Shown: positions 28,422 to 36,996, counted from the first letter of the stretch. The stretch: 64,000 bases of DNA from Rhodococcus sp. OK302 (GCF_002245895.1 NZ_NPJZ01000001.1:4643501-4707500), one strand, 5' to 3'. Notes: generated by a model from the sequence alone, not told the origin. Numbers and translations are program-made.

Positions 28422-28998
28422 TCAATGCAAGTTCCGATACAGAGTGCTCGTCGCTACGTCCAAGACTTCTGCGATTTCACTCATGGGGACGCCGTCTCCT
28501 CGCATCTTGTCGGCCTGCCGCTTCTTCGCCACTGTAAGTGCTGACGGCCGGCCTCCGATAGGGCCTCGACCCCGCGCTTCTGCCAGACCCGTCATAGTCC
28601 GTTCACGGACTAGATTTCGCTCGAATTCACTTAGGGCGCGGAAGATTTGGAAACCCAGCTTCCCCGCTTGACGTCGTTGTGTCGATGGGGTCGTTGAGTG
28701 ACTTGAAAGCTACTCCACGCTTTTCGAGTACGTCGACAGTGTCGATGAGATGCACTAGAGATCTACCTAATCTGTCGAGCCTCCAGACAGCGAGCGTGTC
28801 CCCTGGACGAAGGGCATCCGTGACCGCTGCCAACTCGGGTCGGTCTGTCTTAACTCCGGATGCCTTGTCGGTCCACACTCGGAAGCACCCGGCCACGTTC
28901 AATGCGTCCAACTGAAGTTCGGGGTTCTGGTCGGTTGTGGACACACGGGCGTAGCCGAGGAGGGTTGAAACCCTGGTCGGGCCTGAAAAGTCGCTCAC
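28422..28998 (-). pseudogene. Serine resolvase/invertase, frameshifted
   Basis: The N-terminal frame reads LLGYARVSTTDQNPELQLDA (catalytic serine in YARVST), WRLDRLGRSLVHLI and LNDPIDTTTSSG, then leaves the family. One frame over it resumes as LGFQIFRALSEFERNLVRER, then ARGRGPIGGRPSALTVAKKR, a helix-turn-helix (GVPMSEIAEVLDVATSTLYR) and a stop at 28422. Removing one G from the GGGG run (complement of CCCC at 28662-28665) restores one uniform 192-codon gene. It is therefore a recently inactivated gene or an assembly error in a homopolymer; the truncated 123-residue product would keep the catalytic core but lose DNA binding. Confidence 0.85.
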
Positions 28999-29388
28999 AA
29001 GGGCACAGTGTTGCAGAACTCACCGACAGGCGAGGTTTCAGGACAAAAGCATTGAGACCGGTTTTTGCGACACTCTCCAGGCTGGTCGGATCGCCTCGCC
29101 GCCCTGGTTCTGTTCGTGTCCGAGAAACGATCGAATGAGAGACGACCCGAAGTAGCGCATAACTATACAAAGGGGGTTGCGCGGCGGTCGGGGTCAGGAT
29201 TTTGCTCTGCGCATACGATCGAGTCATCGGAGGAGTGTGAATCGCAGCTATATGTGGCGGTGTTTTCGCTGCGCTAAATGGCACCCCACCGCCCGTTAGG
29301 CGATGGACTGTCGAACACTTCCGACACCGGGTAGGTGGCTACGGAGCACGTCTGTGGGGCTTGGTGCCTGGCGAGCCAGGCTCAGCAG
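28999..29388. other. Intergenic region between resolvase and ArsR genes
   Basis: No convincing gene. A short inverted repeat GCCTGGC-GA-GCCAGGC lies at about 29369-29384, near the arsR-type stop, and could help termination. If the resolvase acts at an adjacent res site it would be expected between about 29000 and 29280, but no paired subsites were resolved by eye. Confidence 0.35.
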
Positions 29389-29724
29389 CTAGGACGCTGT
29401 TGCGCTGTTCGAGGACTCGTCGAGAACGAGCGTGAGTAACCCAGGGAAGCGTCGATCGAGTTCTTCGCGCCTGAGCCAGTTGCGGTGCCTGTTACCTTGC
29501 GCCTCCTGCCTGATTAGACCCGACTCACGGAGAACGCGCCAATGCCGCGTGAGCGCAGATTTGGAGACACCATAGTCCGCGTCGCTGCACCCCCGGCCCG
29601 GCTCCTCCGCGAGCTGCAGGACGATCGCCCTGCGTACCGGGTCCGTAAGGGCCGACATCACTTCGAAGAGATCCAGCTCGTCCTCGTCAGGGATGGTCAA
29701 CGGGTTTGCCAAGCGACTAGCCAT
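29389..29724 (-). CDS. ArsR family winged-helix regulator
   Basis: A 111-residue repressor-type protein. LFEVMSALTDPVRRAIVLQLAEEP and the recognition helix VSKSALTRHWRVLRESGLIRQ are canonical for ArsR/SmtB-like helix-turn-helix; the wing EAQGNRHRNWLR follows. There is no CxC metal motif, so it is probably of the non-metal kind seen beside oxidoreductases. ATG at 29724 is favoured by AGGA upstream; starts at 29733 and 29745 are possible. It is divergent from the NADP-binding oxidoreductase, with stacked palindromes between them. Confidence 0.85.
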   Translation of the reverse strand: MASRLANPLTIPDEDELDLFEVMSALTDPVRRAIVLQLAEEPGRGCSDADYGVSKSALTRHWRVLRESGLIRQEAQGNRHRNWLRREELDRRFPGLLTLVLDESSNSATAS

Positions 29725-29750
29725 GGTTTCCATCCTAATCTGCACACACG

Positions 29751-29811
29751 GATGATGTACCGCTTTGCGCGTACATCATCTACAGTAGATGTACATGGCA
29801 GCGTGTACATC
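29751..29811. promoter_or_regulatory. Cluster of three overlapping palindromes, ArsR operator
   Basis: Three inverted repeats share the half-site GATGTAC. (1) GATGATGTAC at 29751-29760 with GTACATCATC at 29771-29780. (2) CATCTAC-A-GTAGATG at 29777-29791. (3) GATGTACA at 29788-29795 with TGTACATC at 29804-29811. They lie between the divergent arsR-type gene and the oxidoreductase gene. Repeated half-sites of this kind suggest cooperative repressor binding controlling both directions. Confidence 0.7.
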
Positions 29812-29913
29812 AATTCTGCTAGTTAGTTCACGCAACAGCAAGCCCACCCGTGATCACTTGTCCAGAGCGCAATCCTCGGGGTTGCGCTCCACACGAACGA
29901 AAAAGGAAAATCC

Positions 29914-30648
29914 ATGAAGGTTTCTGTTATCGGCGCTGGAGCAATCGGCGGCAACATCGCACAGCGACTCAGCGAAGCCGGGCACGACGTGCTGATCGCG
30001 GATGCGCGAGGTCCGGAAAGCGTGGATGCCGAAGTGACCGCGGCGGGTGCGCAGCCGGTCGAACTCACCGCCGCGACGAAGGACCGGGACGTTGTCATCA
30101 TGGCGATTCCGTTTGGCGTGCAGCCCCAGCTCAGAGAACTTATCGCGACTGTGCCAGCGAGCACGGTGGTCGTGGACACCTCGAACTACTACCCCGCCAT
30201 GAACGGGAACATCCAGGCCGTCGTCGACGGACAGGTCGAGAGCCTGTGGAGCCAGGAACAGCTCGGGCGCCCGATCGTGAAGGCCTGGAACGCAGCCTTG
30301 GCCGAGACCCAGCGAAGCAAGGGAAAGCCTGCCGGTAGCCCCGACCGGATCGCGATCCCGGTCGCAGGCGACTCCGCGCAGGCCCGTTCGACGGTGATGC
30401 AACTCGTCGACGACAGCGGTTTCGACGCGTATGACGCCGGCCTGCTCGCGGAGTCGTGGCGGCAGCAGCCCGGAACGCCGGCGTACTGCACCGAGTTGAG
30501 CAGCGAGGAGCTCGGTCGGGCTCTCGCTGCAGCGGAGAAGGACAAGGCCCCGGTGACGCGCGACCGCCTGATGACGCACTTCGGCGCACTGACCGAGATG
30601 CCCTCGCACAAAGAAATCGTCGCGACTAACCGCGCCGCCCACCACTGA
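29914..30648 (+). CDS. NADP-binding oxidoreductase of the F420-reductase (NPFR) type
   Basis: A 244-residue protein. The N-terminal Rossmann motif is VSVIGAGAIGGNIAQRLSEAGHDVLIAD; later DTSNYYPAMNG, PIVKAWNA and the GDSAQARSTVMQLVDDSGFDAYDAG segment match the NADPH:F420 reductase / NAD-binding domain 2 group. Members pass hydride between NADPH and F420 or act on small molecules; in actinobacteria many are uncharacterised paralogues controlled by nearby ArsR regulators. Start: ATG at 29914 after AAAAAGGAAAATCC. F420 as the partner is a guess from the family. Confidence 0.82.
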   Translation: MKVSVIGAGAIGGNIAQRLSEAGHDVLIADARGPESVDAEVTAAGAQPVELTAATKDRDVVIMAIPFGVQPQLRELIATVPASTVVVDTSNYYPAMNGNIQAVVDGQVESLWSQEQLGRPIVKAWNAALAETQRSKGKPAGSPDRIAIPVAGDSAQARSTVMQLVDDSGFDAYDAGLLAESWRQQPGTPAYCTELSSEELGRALAAAEKDKAPVTRDRLMTHFGALTEMPSHKEIVATNRAAHH

Positions 30649-31132
30649 CTCACTCCGCTCACGCAGCGAACGAAGAGAACCATATGCCGGCCGGGAAACA
30701 AATATCCTCGGGATGCACCTCGGCAATGGAGATTCCAGCCCGTAACTGAAACGAGTGCCCCGACTGCGGCCTCGAAAAGTGTGGCGCTCGGAATTATTTG
30801 GCACGTTTTTCTCGGAGTTATTTGGCACGTTGCGCGCGGCGCATCGCCCGCCCCTACCAATGCGAGTCCGGCAGTGTCCGAGAAGGGATCGATTGATGGA
30901 CGGCATCGACGACGTCCCAAATGTCACGGGCCGGGAGAAGGACGGCGACGGGGCGGGTAGGAAGGCATGGTCATGCCTCCGAGAACGAGGCCTCGACTTG
31001 TTCAGCCGCCCGTACCCAATTATTCCGAGAGTTACAGATCAAGAAGTCTGCTGTGCCGTACCGGTACACCGAGGGTGCGGAGCCGGTTTTTATGAAGATG
31101 CCGCAGCGTCCTACCCCGGCTTAGGAGTAGAG
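30649..31132. other. Gene-poor region with a 21-bp direct repeat
   Basis: No supported gene. It holds a direct repeat of 21 bp (30787-30807 and 30811-30831, 20 of 21 bases equal), CTCGGAATTATTTGGCACGTT versus CTCGGAGTTATTTGGCACGTT, separated by three bases. Possible uses are a binding site or recombination remnant. Open frames to 31138 lack ribosome sites and family motifs. Confidence 0.4.
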
Positions 31133-31173
31133 CAGTAAGGCCCGCACCGAATCCGTTGCGGGCTTTACTGTTT
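31133..31173. terminator. Bidirectional hairpin terminator
   Basis: GCCCGCA (31140-31146) pairs with TGCGGGC (31157-31163); the stem extends outward as CAGTAA with TTTACTG with one bulged base, and TTT follows on the plus strand. It sits just past the stop of the small minus-strand gene at 31176 and would end its transcript. Confidence 0.7.
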
Positions 31174-31175
31174 GG

Positions 31176-31359
31176 TCAGCCCAACTGTGTGTTCATCTTG
31201 TTCGCAAACCATTCCGCGTCCGTCTGGACCACCGGTCCTCGCAGGTAGCGGCCGCCGTTGTCTTGGACGTAGTGCGTGCAGCACTTGTTCTCGTATCCGC
31301 CGTGTTCTTCGATGCGGGGTACCACGACAATGCCTGTGGAAGTGTCTGTTTCGGTCATG
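31176..31359 (-). CDS. Small hypothetical protein, 60 residues
   Basis: ATG at 31359 is preceded by GGAAGG seven bases upstream. The product (MTETDTSTGIVVVPRIEEHG at the start; NKCCTHYV, then WFANKMNTQLG at the end) is soluble, with a C-C-x-H motif that could bind metal. It ends just before a terminator. No family recognised. It lies inside the accessory island, 213 bp past the truncated nucleotidyltransferase gene on the same strand. Confidence 0.55.
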
Positions 31360-31572
31360 GTGATGCCTTCCTGCGAGTCGGTAGAGTCGATCCCCAGTTC
31401 CCAATAGACGTGTTCGTGGTGCCACCCTGCGCAGACGGCGAGATGGCCGGCATTGGCGAACCCTGTCGATGCCAAAGATCTCGACGTGACCGTGGTGTGG
31501 CAAACCACACCACGTAGAGAAATCAGGTCGATCAAGGCGCTGTTCCGAGCAGCATGAATATGCCGGATCAGC

Positions 31573-31710
31573 TCACCGCCGCGAAGTAGTTGCTAGCGAG
31601 TCTTCGTCGTAGCTTCCGAGTACCGATTGAGATCCGAAGATCACCACCTGCGATTCCTCTACCCACCCGCACGCAGCGATGACCGCTTTTTCGAGGTCGC
31701 TTCGTTTCAC
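31573..31710 (-). pseudogene. Truncated nucleotidyltransferase (DUF6036/MenT-like), toxin-type relic
   Basis: From a GTG at 31710 the frame gives 45 residues: KRSDLEKAVIAACGWVEESQ, VVIFGSQSVLGSY, then a stop at 31573. The start and the motif V-x-G-S-Q-(A/S)-(I/V)-L-G fit the first 40 residues of DUF6036-type nucleotidyltransferases, which normally continue into S-x-E-(V/A)-D-(V/L), the catalytic acidic pair, and beyond 150 residues. Here the frame ends just before that pair. The GTG overlaps the stop of the upstream gene as GTGA, the coupled arrangement of toxin-antitoxin and abortive-infection pairs. Relic status is inferred from length. Confidence 0.6.
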
Positions 31711-32039
31711 TCGCGAGTTCTCTTGAGAAGGTCGAGTACGCGCAGGCGTTCGCTCTCGCTCAACAACACCGAGAGGGGCGACATGTTTCGCATCTCACGG
31801 TCGGTCTCGGTATCGGAGACGCTGATCTTTCGAACGGTGTCGATGTCGTTGTCCGCGATGATGCGTTCCCACTGGTCCAGGCACTTGCGGAGCATGTTCC
31901 CGTGAACGTGCTCACGGTTGGTCTGCAATCTGGCGCGTACCTTGTCGGTGTTGATCGAGAGGTGTTCGCGGTCGATCTTGTCCAGGACCGCTTCGTGTAC
32001 GAGTTTCTTCCGGACGACTTTCGACAGGACTGCGGACAT
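31707..32039 (-). CDS. Hypothetical protein, possible antitoxin-like partner
   Basis: 110 residues, charged and mostly helical: VVRKKLVHEAVLDKIDREHL, LRKCLDQWERIIADNDIDTV, LLSESERLRVLDLLKRT. No family recognised. ATG at 32039 follows AAGGGAG with seven bases between. The stop overlaps by four bases the start of a truncated nucleotidyltransferase, so this gene probably encoded the partner (antitoxin) of that protein. With the enzyme half broken it may now be an orphan. Confidence 0.65.
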   Translation of the reverse strand: MSAVLSKVVRKKLVHEAVLDKIDREHLSINTDKVRARLQTNREHVHGNMLRKCLDQWERIIADNDIDTVRKISVSDTETDREMRNMSPLSVLLSESERLRVLDLLKRTRE

Positions 32040-32214
32040 CTGCGACTCCCTTCATCTTCGATGTACCAGTGTTGACCAGGCAGTTGTTCGATCAGTGTAT
32101 CTGTTTCACGGCCTCGGTCACGGTCATCGGAATGCCTTCGGTCAGCTTCTGCCCGATCGGCCCTACTCACCATGTAATACATACAGAGGTCTATTCGTAG
32201 AATACGATAGTGGA
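32040..32214. other. Divergent promoter region of the serine recombinase
   Basis: 175 bp between divergent genes. The sequence CTATTCGTAGAATACGATAG at 32191-32210 is an imperfect palindrome directly before the recombinase ATG; with nearby AT-rich bases it could be a resolvase crossover or operator subsite. Confidence 0.4.
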
Positions 32215-32820
32215 ATGTTGATCGGATACGCACGGTGCGCCTCGTCTATAGACGACGACGAGCAGGGCCAACGCAAGGCTCTCGCCGCGCTTGGTGTTGA
32301 TGCCGACTCCATCTACATCGACCACGGTCTGACCGGGACAGACCGACCCAGACCTGCACTGACAGCGGCACTGACGGCACTCTCGGCCCGCGACACCCTC
32401 GTGGTCACGACACTCGACCGATTGGCTCGCTCGGTCGCAGACCTGGGTCAGATTGCCACAGACCTTGCGGAACGGGACGTGGTGTTGATGTTCGACAAGA
32501 AGGTCCACGACCCTCGGGACCCGATCGGACGAACCGTGTTCGACATGCTCTCCACGACGTTCACCGAGTTCGAGACCGGCCTGATCCACCTGCGCACGAT
32601 GGAAGGCAACGCCCGCCGCAAAGCCGCCGGCGGCTTCACCGGCCGCACACCGCTCCTCGACGCAAAGCAGCAAGCGAAACTCTTCGACCTGCACTCTCGG
32701 CGCGAGCATTCCATTGCGGAGCTGGCGAAAATGTTCAATCTCAGTAAACCGGGTGTCTACAAGTACGTTGCACGTGAGAAGAACCTACGTTCGGCACCCG
32801 GCTCCAGCTCTACCACTTAA
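32215..32820 (+). CDS. Serine recombinase (resolvase family)
   Basis: A 201-residue small serine recombinase: LIGYARCASSIDDDEQGQRK (catalytic serine region, with a two- to three-residue change from the usual YARVSTDDQ), TTLDRLARSVADL (the D-R-L-x-R-S motif), FTEFETGLIHLRTMEGNARR and a C-terminal helix-turn-helix HSIAELAKMFNLSKPGVYKYV. Such enzymes cut and rejoin at short res or inversion sites. Start: ATG at 32215 where similarity begins. It marks the right side of the accessory island; a second, frameshifted recombinase marks its left part. Confidence 0.88.
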   Translation: MLIGYARCASSIDDDEQGQRKALAALGVDADSIYIDHGLTGTDRPRPALTAALTALSARDTLVVTTLDRLARSVADLGQIATDLAERDVVLMFDKKVHDPRDPIGRTVFDMLSTTFTEFETGLIHLRTMEGNARRKAAGGFTGRTPLLDAKQQAKLFDLHSRREHSIAELAKMFNLSKPGVYKYVAREKNLRSAPGSSSTT

Positions 32821-33029
32821 CTGACGTCACCAGCACCTTGTGACAGGGCAAGGCATCGCGTCAGCGGTGTCGCGGCAGGATCCTGTTACCCCAGTTGTTC
32901 GCCTGGAACTGGCCGACACCGACTATCCGATTCCACCTCGGACGGTTTGGTCGGTTTCACGTGTTCGGGCAAGTAAGGTCCTCCTGGCGGTCATCTGAGG
33001 TCGCCAACCTACCTCACAGGAGTGACTTC

Positions 33030-33926
33030 ATGATTCGCGCCCGAACGCTCTCGAACGCGTCTCTTCACCGAGCAGCGTTCCTGACTGCCGCAGCGGTCGC
33101 GATCTCGACTTTGGCTGGATGCAGTTCGGGACCCAGCACCGGGGATGCCGAAACCCTATCGTTCGAGGGCCTCGACTACCCGAGCGAAATAGATGTCGAT
33201 TCTGACGGAAACGTGTACATCACGGACTGGGGTAACGACCGCGTCCTGAAACTCGCAAACGGAGACAGTACGCAGTCAGTAGTTCCGTTCGACGGCCTGA
33301 CCAGCGTCAATGGCATCGCCGTCGGAAACGACGGAAACGTCTATGTCAGCGATGGCGATTCCAAAGATGGACGAGTATTGCAAATGTCGGCTGATGGCAC
33401 GTCACAGAAAGTCCTCGCGACCGTCGACAATCCGACGTCACTCGCTGTAGCCGATGCCGGCGTCGTCTACGTCTACGACTTCGGTACGCCAGCTCTCCGC
33501 AAGATCGTCCCCGGGGCGAAGGGGCGGGAGTATGCCATTCTCGGCCAAAACAATCTTCCTGACGCGGATGAGTACTTCAACGATGTAGCGATCGGAAGCG
33601 ATGGCACGCCCCATGTCGTCACGGGTATGCCGGGTCCCCAAATCTATGTCGCCAAGACAGATAGGGCGTTGGCGGAGCTTCTTGTCCTGAAGGATCAAGA
33701 CAGGTTTCCAACAGCTATCGACATCAACAGTGCCGGCGACATGGTCATCCTCGACCACAAACACGGGTATCGGATCCTCAAAGTCGCGAACGGTTCCACA
33801 GATCCGGTGGTGCTTTCGTTTGGAGAACTCAACAAGCCCTCCGACGTCGCAATCTCCGACTCCGGAGACGTGTTTGTCGCGGACCGGAACAACCATCGAG
33901 TGTTGAAATTGCAGGCAAAGAACTGA
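33030..33926 (+). CDS. NHL-repeat lipoprotein
   Basis: A 298-residue exported protein. The signal peptide ends in a lipobox LAGC (cysteine at about residue 31), so the protein is anchored to the outer face of the membrane. Repeats follow with the NHL pattern: YPSEIDVDSDGNVYITDWGNDRVLKL, VNGIAVGNDGNVYVSDGD, KPSDVAISDSGDVFVADRNNHRVLKL, forming a beta-propeller like the extracellular sensor of mycobacterial PknD. No kinase domain is attached. ATG at 33030 has CAGGAG nine bases upstream. Ligand unknown. Confidence 0.85.
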   Translation: MIRARTLSNASLHRAAFLTAAAVAISTLAGCSSGPSTGDAETLSFEGLDYPSEIDVDSDGNVYITDWGNDRVLKLANGDSTQSVVPFDGLTSVNGIAVGNDGNVYVSDGDSKDGRVLQMSADGTSQKVLATVDNPTSLAVADAGVVYVYDFGTPALRKIVPGAKGREYAILGQNNLPDADEYFNDVAIGSDGTPHVVTGMPGPQIYVAKTDRALAELLVLKDQDRFPTAIDINSAGDMVILDHKHGYRILKVANGSTDPVVLSFGELNKPSDVAISDSGDVFVADRNNHRVLKLQAKN

Positions 33927-33957
33927 TCCCGTCTGGAACGCACTACCTCTTGCGCCC

Positions 33958-33996
33958 CTGATCGCCGCGTCACGAACTGTGACGCGGTCCGATCAG
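33958..33996. terminator. Strong bidirectional hairpin after the NHL lipoprotein gene
   Basis: The stem CTGATCG-CCGCGTCAC pairs with GTGACGCGG-(tc)-CGATCAG around the five-base loop 33974-33978: nine perfect pairs, then seven more after a two-base bulge. It lies 31 bp after the lipoprotein stop and overlaps the stop codon of a minus-strand relic. Confidence 0.7.
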
Positions 33997-34200
33997 GGAA
34001 TCCAGGTATGCGACCTGGGCATCGAGACCGGCGCGGACATCGTCGACGTCGCCGCGCAACGTGGCGGTGCGTTCGATCGCGAGCAACGGCGCAAAAGCTG
34101 TCGGGTTGCCGCGGTCCCAAGGCGCAGCGTCGAACGAGTCGAGGTGCTTCGCGCAAGCTCACCGAAACGGTCGATGGGCGTCGTCATATCCGTTCGAGGC
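33970..34200 (-). pseudogene. 3' remnant of an unidentified minus-strand gene
   Basis: One complement frame reads KHLDSFDAAPWDRGNPTAF, APLLAIERTATLRGDVDDVR and AGLDAQVAYLDSLIG to a stop at 33970. Codon use and acidic/hydrophobic spacing look like a real protein end, but upstream the frame meets a stop near 34165 and no start is present. No family identified; weak call based on coding character only. Confidence 0.3.
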
Positions 34201-34373
34201 CCGCGTCCTTCCTCGAAATCATCCATCGGGCACTGCTTTCCGATTCAGATATATATTTCGGGTGTCGACGCTAGACGTGCATCAATGCTGATTCTGCTTG
34301 CGCCGCAACGCACCCGATGCTCGACGCACACCGCTCTCTCCTCGGATTGAAAAGGCCGGCTACCGCCGACTGA

Positions 34374-35132
34374 GTTGATCCGCTGGCAACTGCGGAAGAT
34401 GTTGCGGCACGCATCATTGCGCACCCGGGCAAGGAGGTCGCTACCGTCGTCGGTCGGGATGTCGGGTACCGACAACTGGCCGACGACCAACGCACAGTCG
34501 TCCCCGCAGATCTCACCCAACCAGATATTGCCAGAACTGTGCGAAGCGACTTGGACCGTCGAGGAATCACAGTCAACTCGCTGATCAACAATGCAGGTTT
34601 TGCAACACGCGGAGCATTTCCCGAGGAAGACCTCGACCGCATTGTGTCGGAAATTCAACTGAACATCACCGCATTGGTCACACTCACCCACACGTTCCTA
34701 CCCGATCTGCTCGCCGGGCGCGGCGCGCTCGTCAATATCGCAAGCACCGCATCATTTCTGCCAACTCCGGGAATGGCTGTCTATGGTGGATCCAAAGCAT
34801 TTGTTCTCACCTTCACCGAGTCGCTGTGGGCAGAGGCACGCGGAACCGGCCTGACAGTGCTCGCAGTTTGTCCCGGTCCGACGCGAACCGAATTCTTCGA
34901 AGTAGTCGGAACTTACGATGTGGCCGTCGGTGTCATGCAGACACCAACTCAAGTAGTAGATACAACTTTCCGGGCATTGGATCGTCGTAGTGCTCCGCCG
35001 AGCGTCGTATCCGGCCTTCCCAACTGGGTGACATCGATCAGCACACGCTTTGCCACCCGTCGACTACGAGCACTCGTTGTCGGCCGCCTACTCGGGGACG
35101 TACGAATGAAGCCGTCCGTCAGCACCGGATAG
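34374..35132 (+). pseudogene. Short-chain dehydrogenase lacking its N-terminal cofactor loop
   Basis: The frame is open from the stop at 34371. It reads ARIIAHPGKEVATVVGRDVG, then PADLTQPDIA, SLINNAGFATRGAFP (N-A-G motif), the catalytic serine in LVNIASTASFLP, the Tyr/Lys pair in VYGGSKAFVLTFTE, and a C-terminal tail typical of the DltE/YdfG-like SDR group. What is missing is the first strand with T-G-A-S-x-G-I-G that binds NAD(P): the region before ARIIAH has none, and no ATG/GTG precedes it with a ribosome site. The best start (GTG at 34539) would skip even more. So the enzyme is probably inactive through 5' truncation. Confidence 0.6.
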
Positions 35133-35140
35133 AGCGATGC

Positions 35141-35717
35141 TCACGGCAAGGCAGGCGCCGTCGGTTCGGACTGCCCGGCGTCCTCGGTCTGAGACTCGAG
35201 TTCATCAGAATGGTCGCCCACACCGAGATCGTCGTACGGACTGAGGGCCGCAAGAACCAACGTCACGATGCACGCCGCAAACGGTTGAACTATCAACACC
35301 AGCAATGTTCCGATTCCGGGGGCAAGAGCGACGATGTCCCCCACCGGCGGATTGTCGACGGCCGGGAACCGCAACTTTGCGACGCCAACTCCCACCCCCG
35401 CCATCAAGGCAGTGCCGAGTGCCGAACCGAGAATCAACCCGCCGAGTGCGTACGGCCCGCGACTCAACCGCGCGAGCCAGGCCGCTACCGCCGAGAGCAC
35501 TCCGACGATCAGTGCAAGCCAGAAGAACATGGCGACAGAGTCGAACTGATGAACGCTTTCTCCAGTCAATGCAACTCCGCGGCCTTCGGAAACCACCAAC
35601 AGATGTTCGGCCGGAGCCAGGAATGCCCACAACACACCGAACAGTCCACTGACGCCAACGGTCGTCGCCGCGATCAGGAGTGCGGTGCGCAGTCGGGTCT
35701 GCCGAAGAGAGATCACA
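35141..35717 (-). CDS. DUF2567 membrane protein
   Basis: About 191 residues with four hydrophobic segments (LLIAATTVGVSGLFGVLWAFLAP; VAMFFWLALIVGVLSAVAAWL; YALGGLILGSALGTALMAGVGV; IGTLLVLIVQPFAACIVTLVLAAL) and an acidic tail. It fits DUF2567; the M. tuberculosis homologue (Rv1591) sits two genes from bioB, as here. Function unknown. GTG at 35717 is a probable start; the longer frame to 35881 is unlike a membrane N-terminus. Separated here from bioB-bsaP by the TDT carrier on the other strand. Confidence 0.75.
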
Positions 35718-35835
35718 CGTGTGACGGTACCTTCTTGACGGCACCGAGAATTGCCCCTCAATTGGGTACCGACGCGGCTACGCTGACTGAGTGTCCGATA
35801 CCGGCACCAATCGGCGCACCAAGCAAGGAGCGAAC

Positions 35836-36996
35836 GTGGTTGCAGCCCGTCAGCCTTGGCTACTGTCCTCCCTGCAATCATGAGGGCAAATCTTCGGAAA
35901 CATCGGCCCTAACTGGTTTGCATCCGTGATGGGCACCGGGATTGTGGCCACAGCAGCGGCGACACTTCCGGTTCAGATTCCGGGCCAGCAGGTGTTTGCG
36001 CAGGTGGTGTGGGTTATGGCTGCTGTGTTGCTGGCGGTCGTGGTGGTTGCAGTGGCTGCGCACTGGGTGCGTAATCCGACCGTGGCCCGCAGCCATGCCT
36101 ACAACCCGCAGATGGCGCACTTCTACGGCGCCGCGCCCATGGCATTCCTGACAGTCGGCGCCGGAGCGCTTCTGGCCGGAAAGTCTCTCATCGGGGAACG
36201 CGCCGCAGTCAACCTCGATTGGACACTGTGGACACTCGGAACCGTCGGCGGACTCTTCACCGCCATGACGATTCCCTACCTGATGTTCACCCAACACAAA
36301 GTGGAATCGGACGCCGCCTTCGGCGGGTGGTTGATGCCCGTTGTACCGCCTATGGTCTCCGCCGCGACCGGTGCACTACTCATCCCTCACATGGCGCCGG
36401 GAACCGGCCGGACGACCATGCTCTACGGCTGTTACGCCATGTTCGGGCTCTCACTGTTCGCGTCGTTCATCATCATCACCATGGTGTGGAGTCGCCTGGC
36501 GCATTTCGGCACCTCCGGCACTGCTCGAGTCCCGACGCTGTGGATCGTGTTGGGGCCACTCGGTCAATCGATCACCGCCGTCGGCCTGCTCGGCGCCAAC
36601 GCCCATCTCGCAGTGTCACCGCAATTAGCCTCGGGGATGGGGATTTTCGCAATCCTGTACGGAGTTCCGGTCTGGGGTTTCGCGGTGTTGTGGATCGGAT
36701 TGGCCACAGCACTTACCGTGCGCACTGCACGCAGCGGAATGCCGTTCGCTCTGACCTGGTGGAGTTTGACCTTTCCCGTTGGCACCTTCGTCACCGGCAC
36801 AACACAATTGGCCTTGCACACAGAACTCCCGGCGTTTCGCTATGCTGCCGTGCTCGCCTATATCGGATTGCTGGGAACATGGTGTCTGGTCGCAGTCCAC
36901 ACCGTCCGCGGCAGCCTTCGCGGAAATTTGTTCCTGCCACCGCCTTCGACGGGTCCGATCAAAGCCCACAAATTCCCCAGCGACAAACCACGCTAA
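35836..36996 (+). pseudogene. TDT family (TehA/Mae-like) transporter with in-frame TGA near the start
   Basis: A ten-helix carrier of the tellurite-resistance/dicarboxylate group. A GTG at 35836 with AAGGAG eight bases upstream opens the expected start, but codon 16 is TGA (35881-35883). Directly after it the same frame gives GQIFGNIGPNWFASVMGTGIV, the conserved first helix (G-P-N-W-F-x-x-V-M-G-T-G-I-V), and continues unbroken to 36996. The TGA would be CGA with one base changed. Re-initiation at 35926 would lose part of helix 1. Either a recent nonsense mutation, a sequence error or an unusual start; family members export sulfite, tellurite or malate-type anions. Confidence 0.75.

Noticed and set aside
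28850..29284. 144-codon minus-strand frame between resolvase and ArsR genes
   Set aside because: Its second half is an out-of-frame reading of the resolvase start and its first half has no motif or ribosome site.
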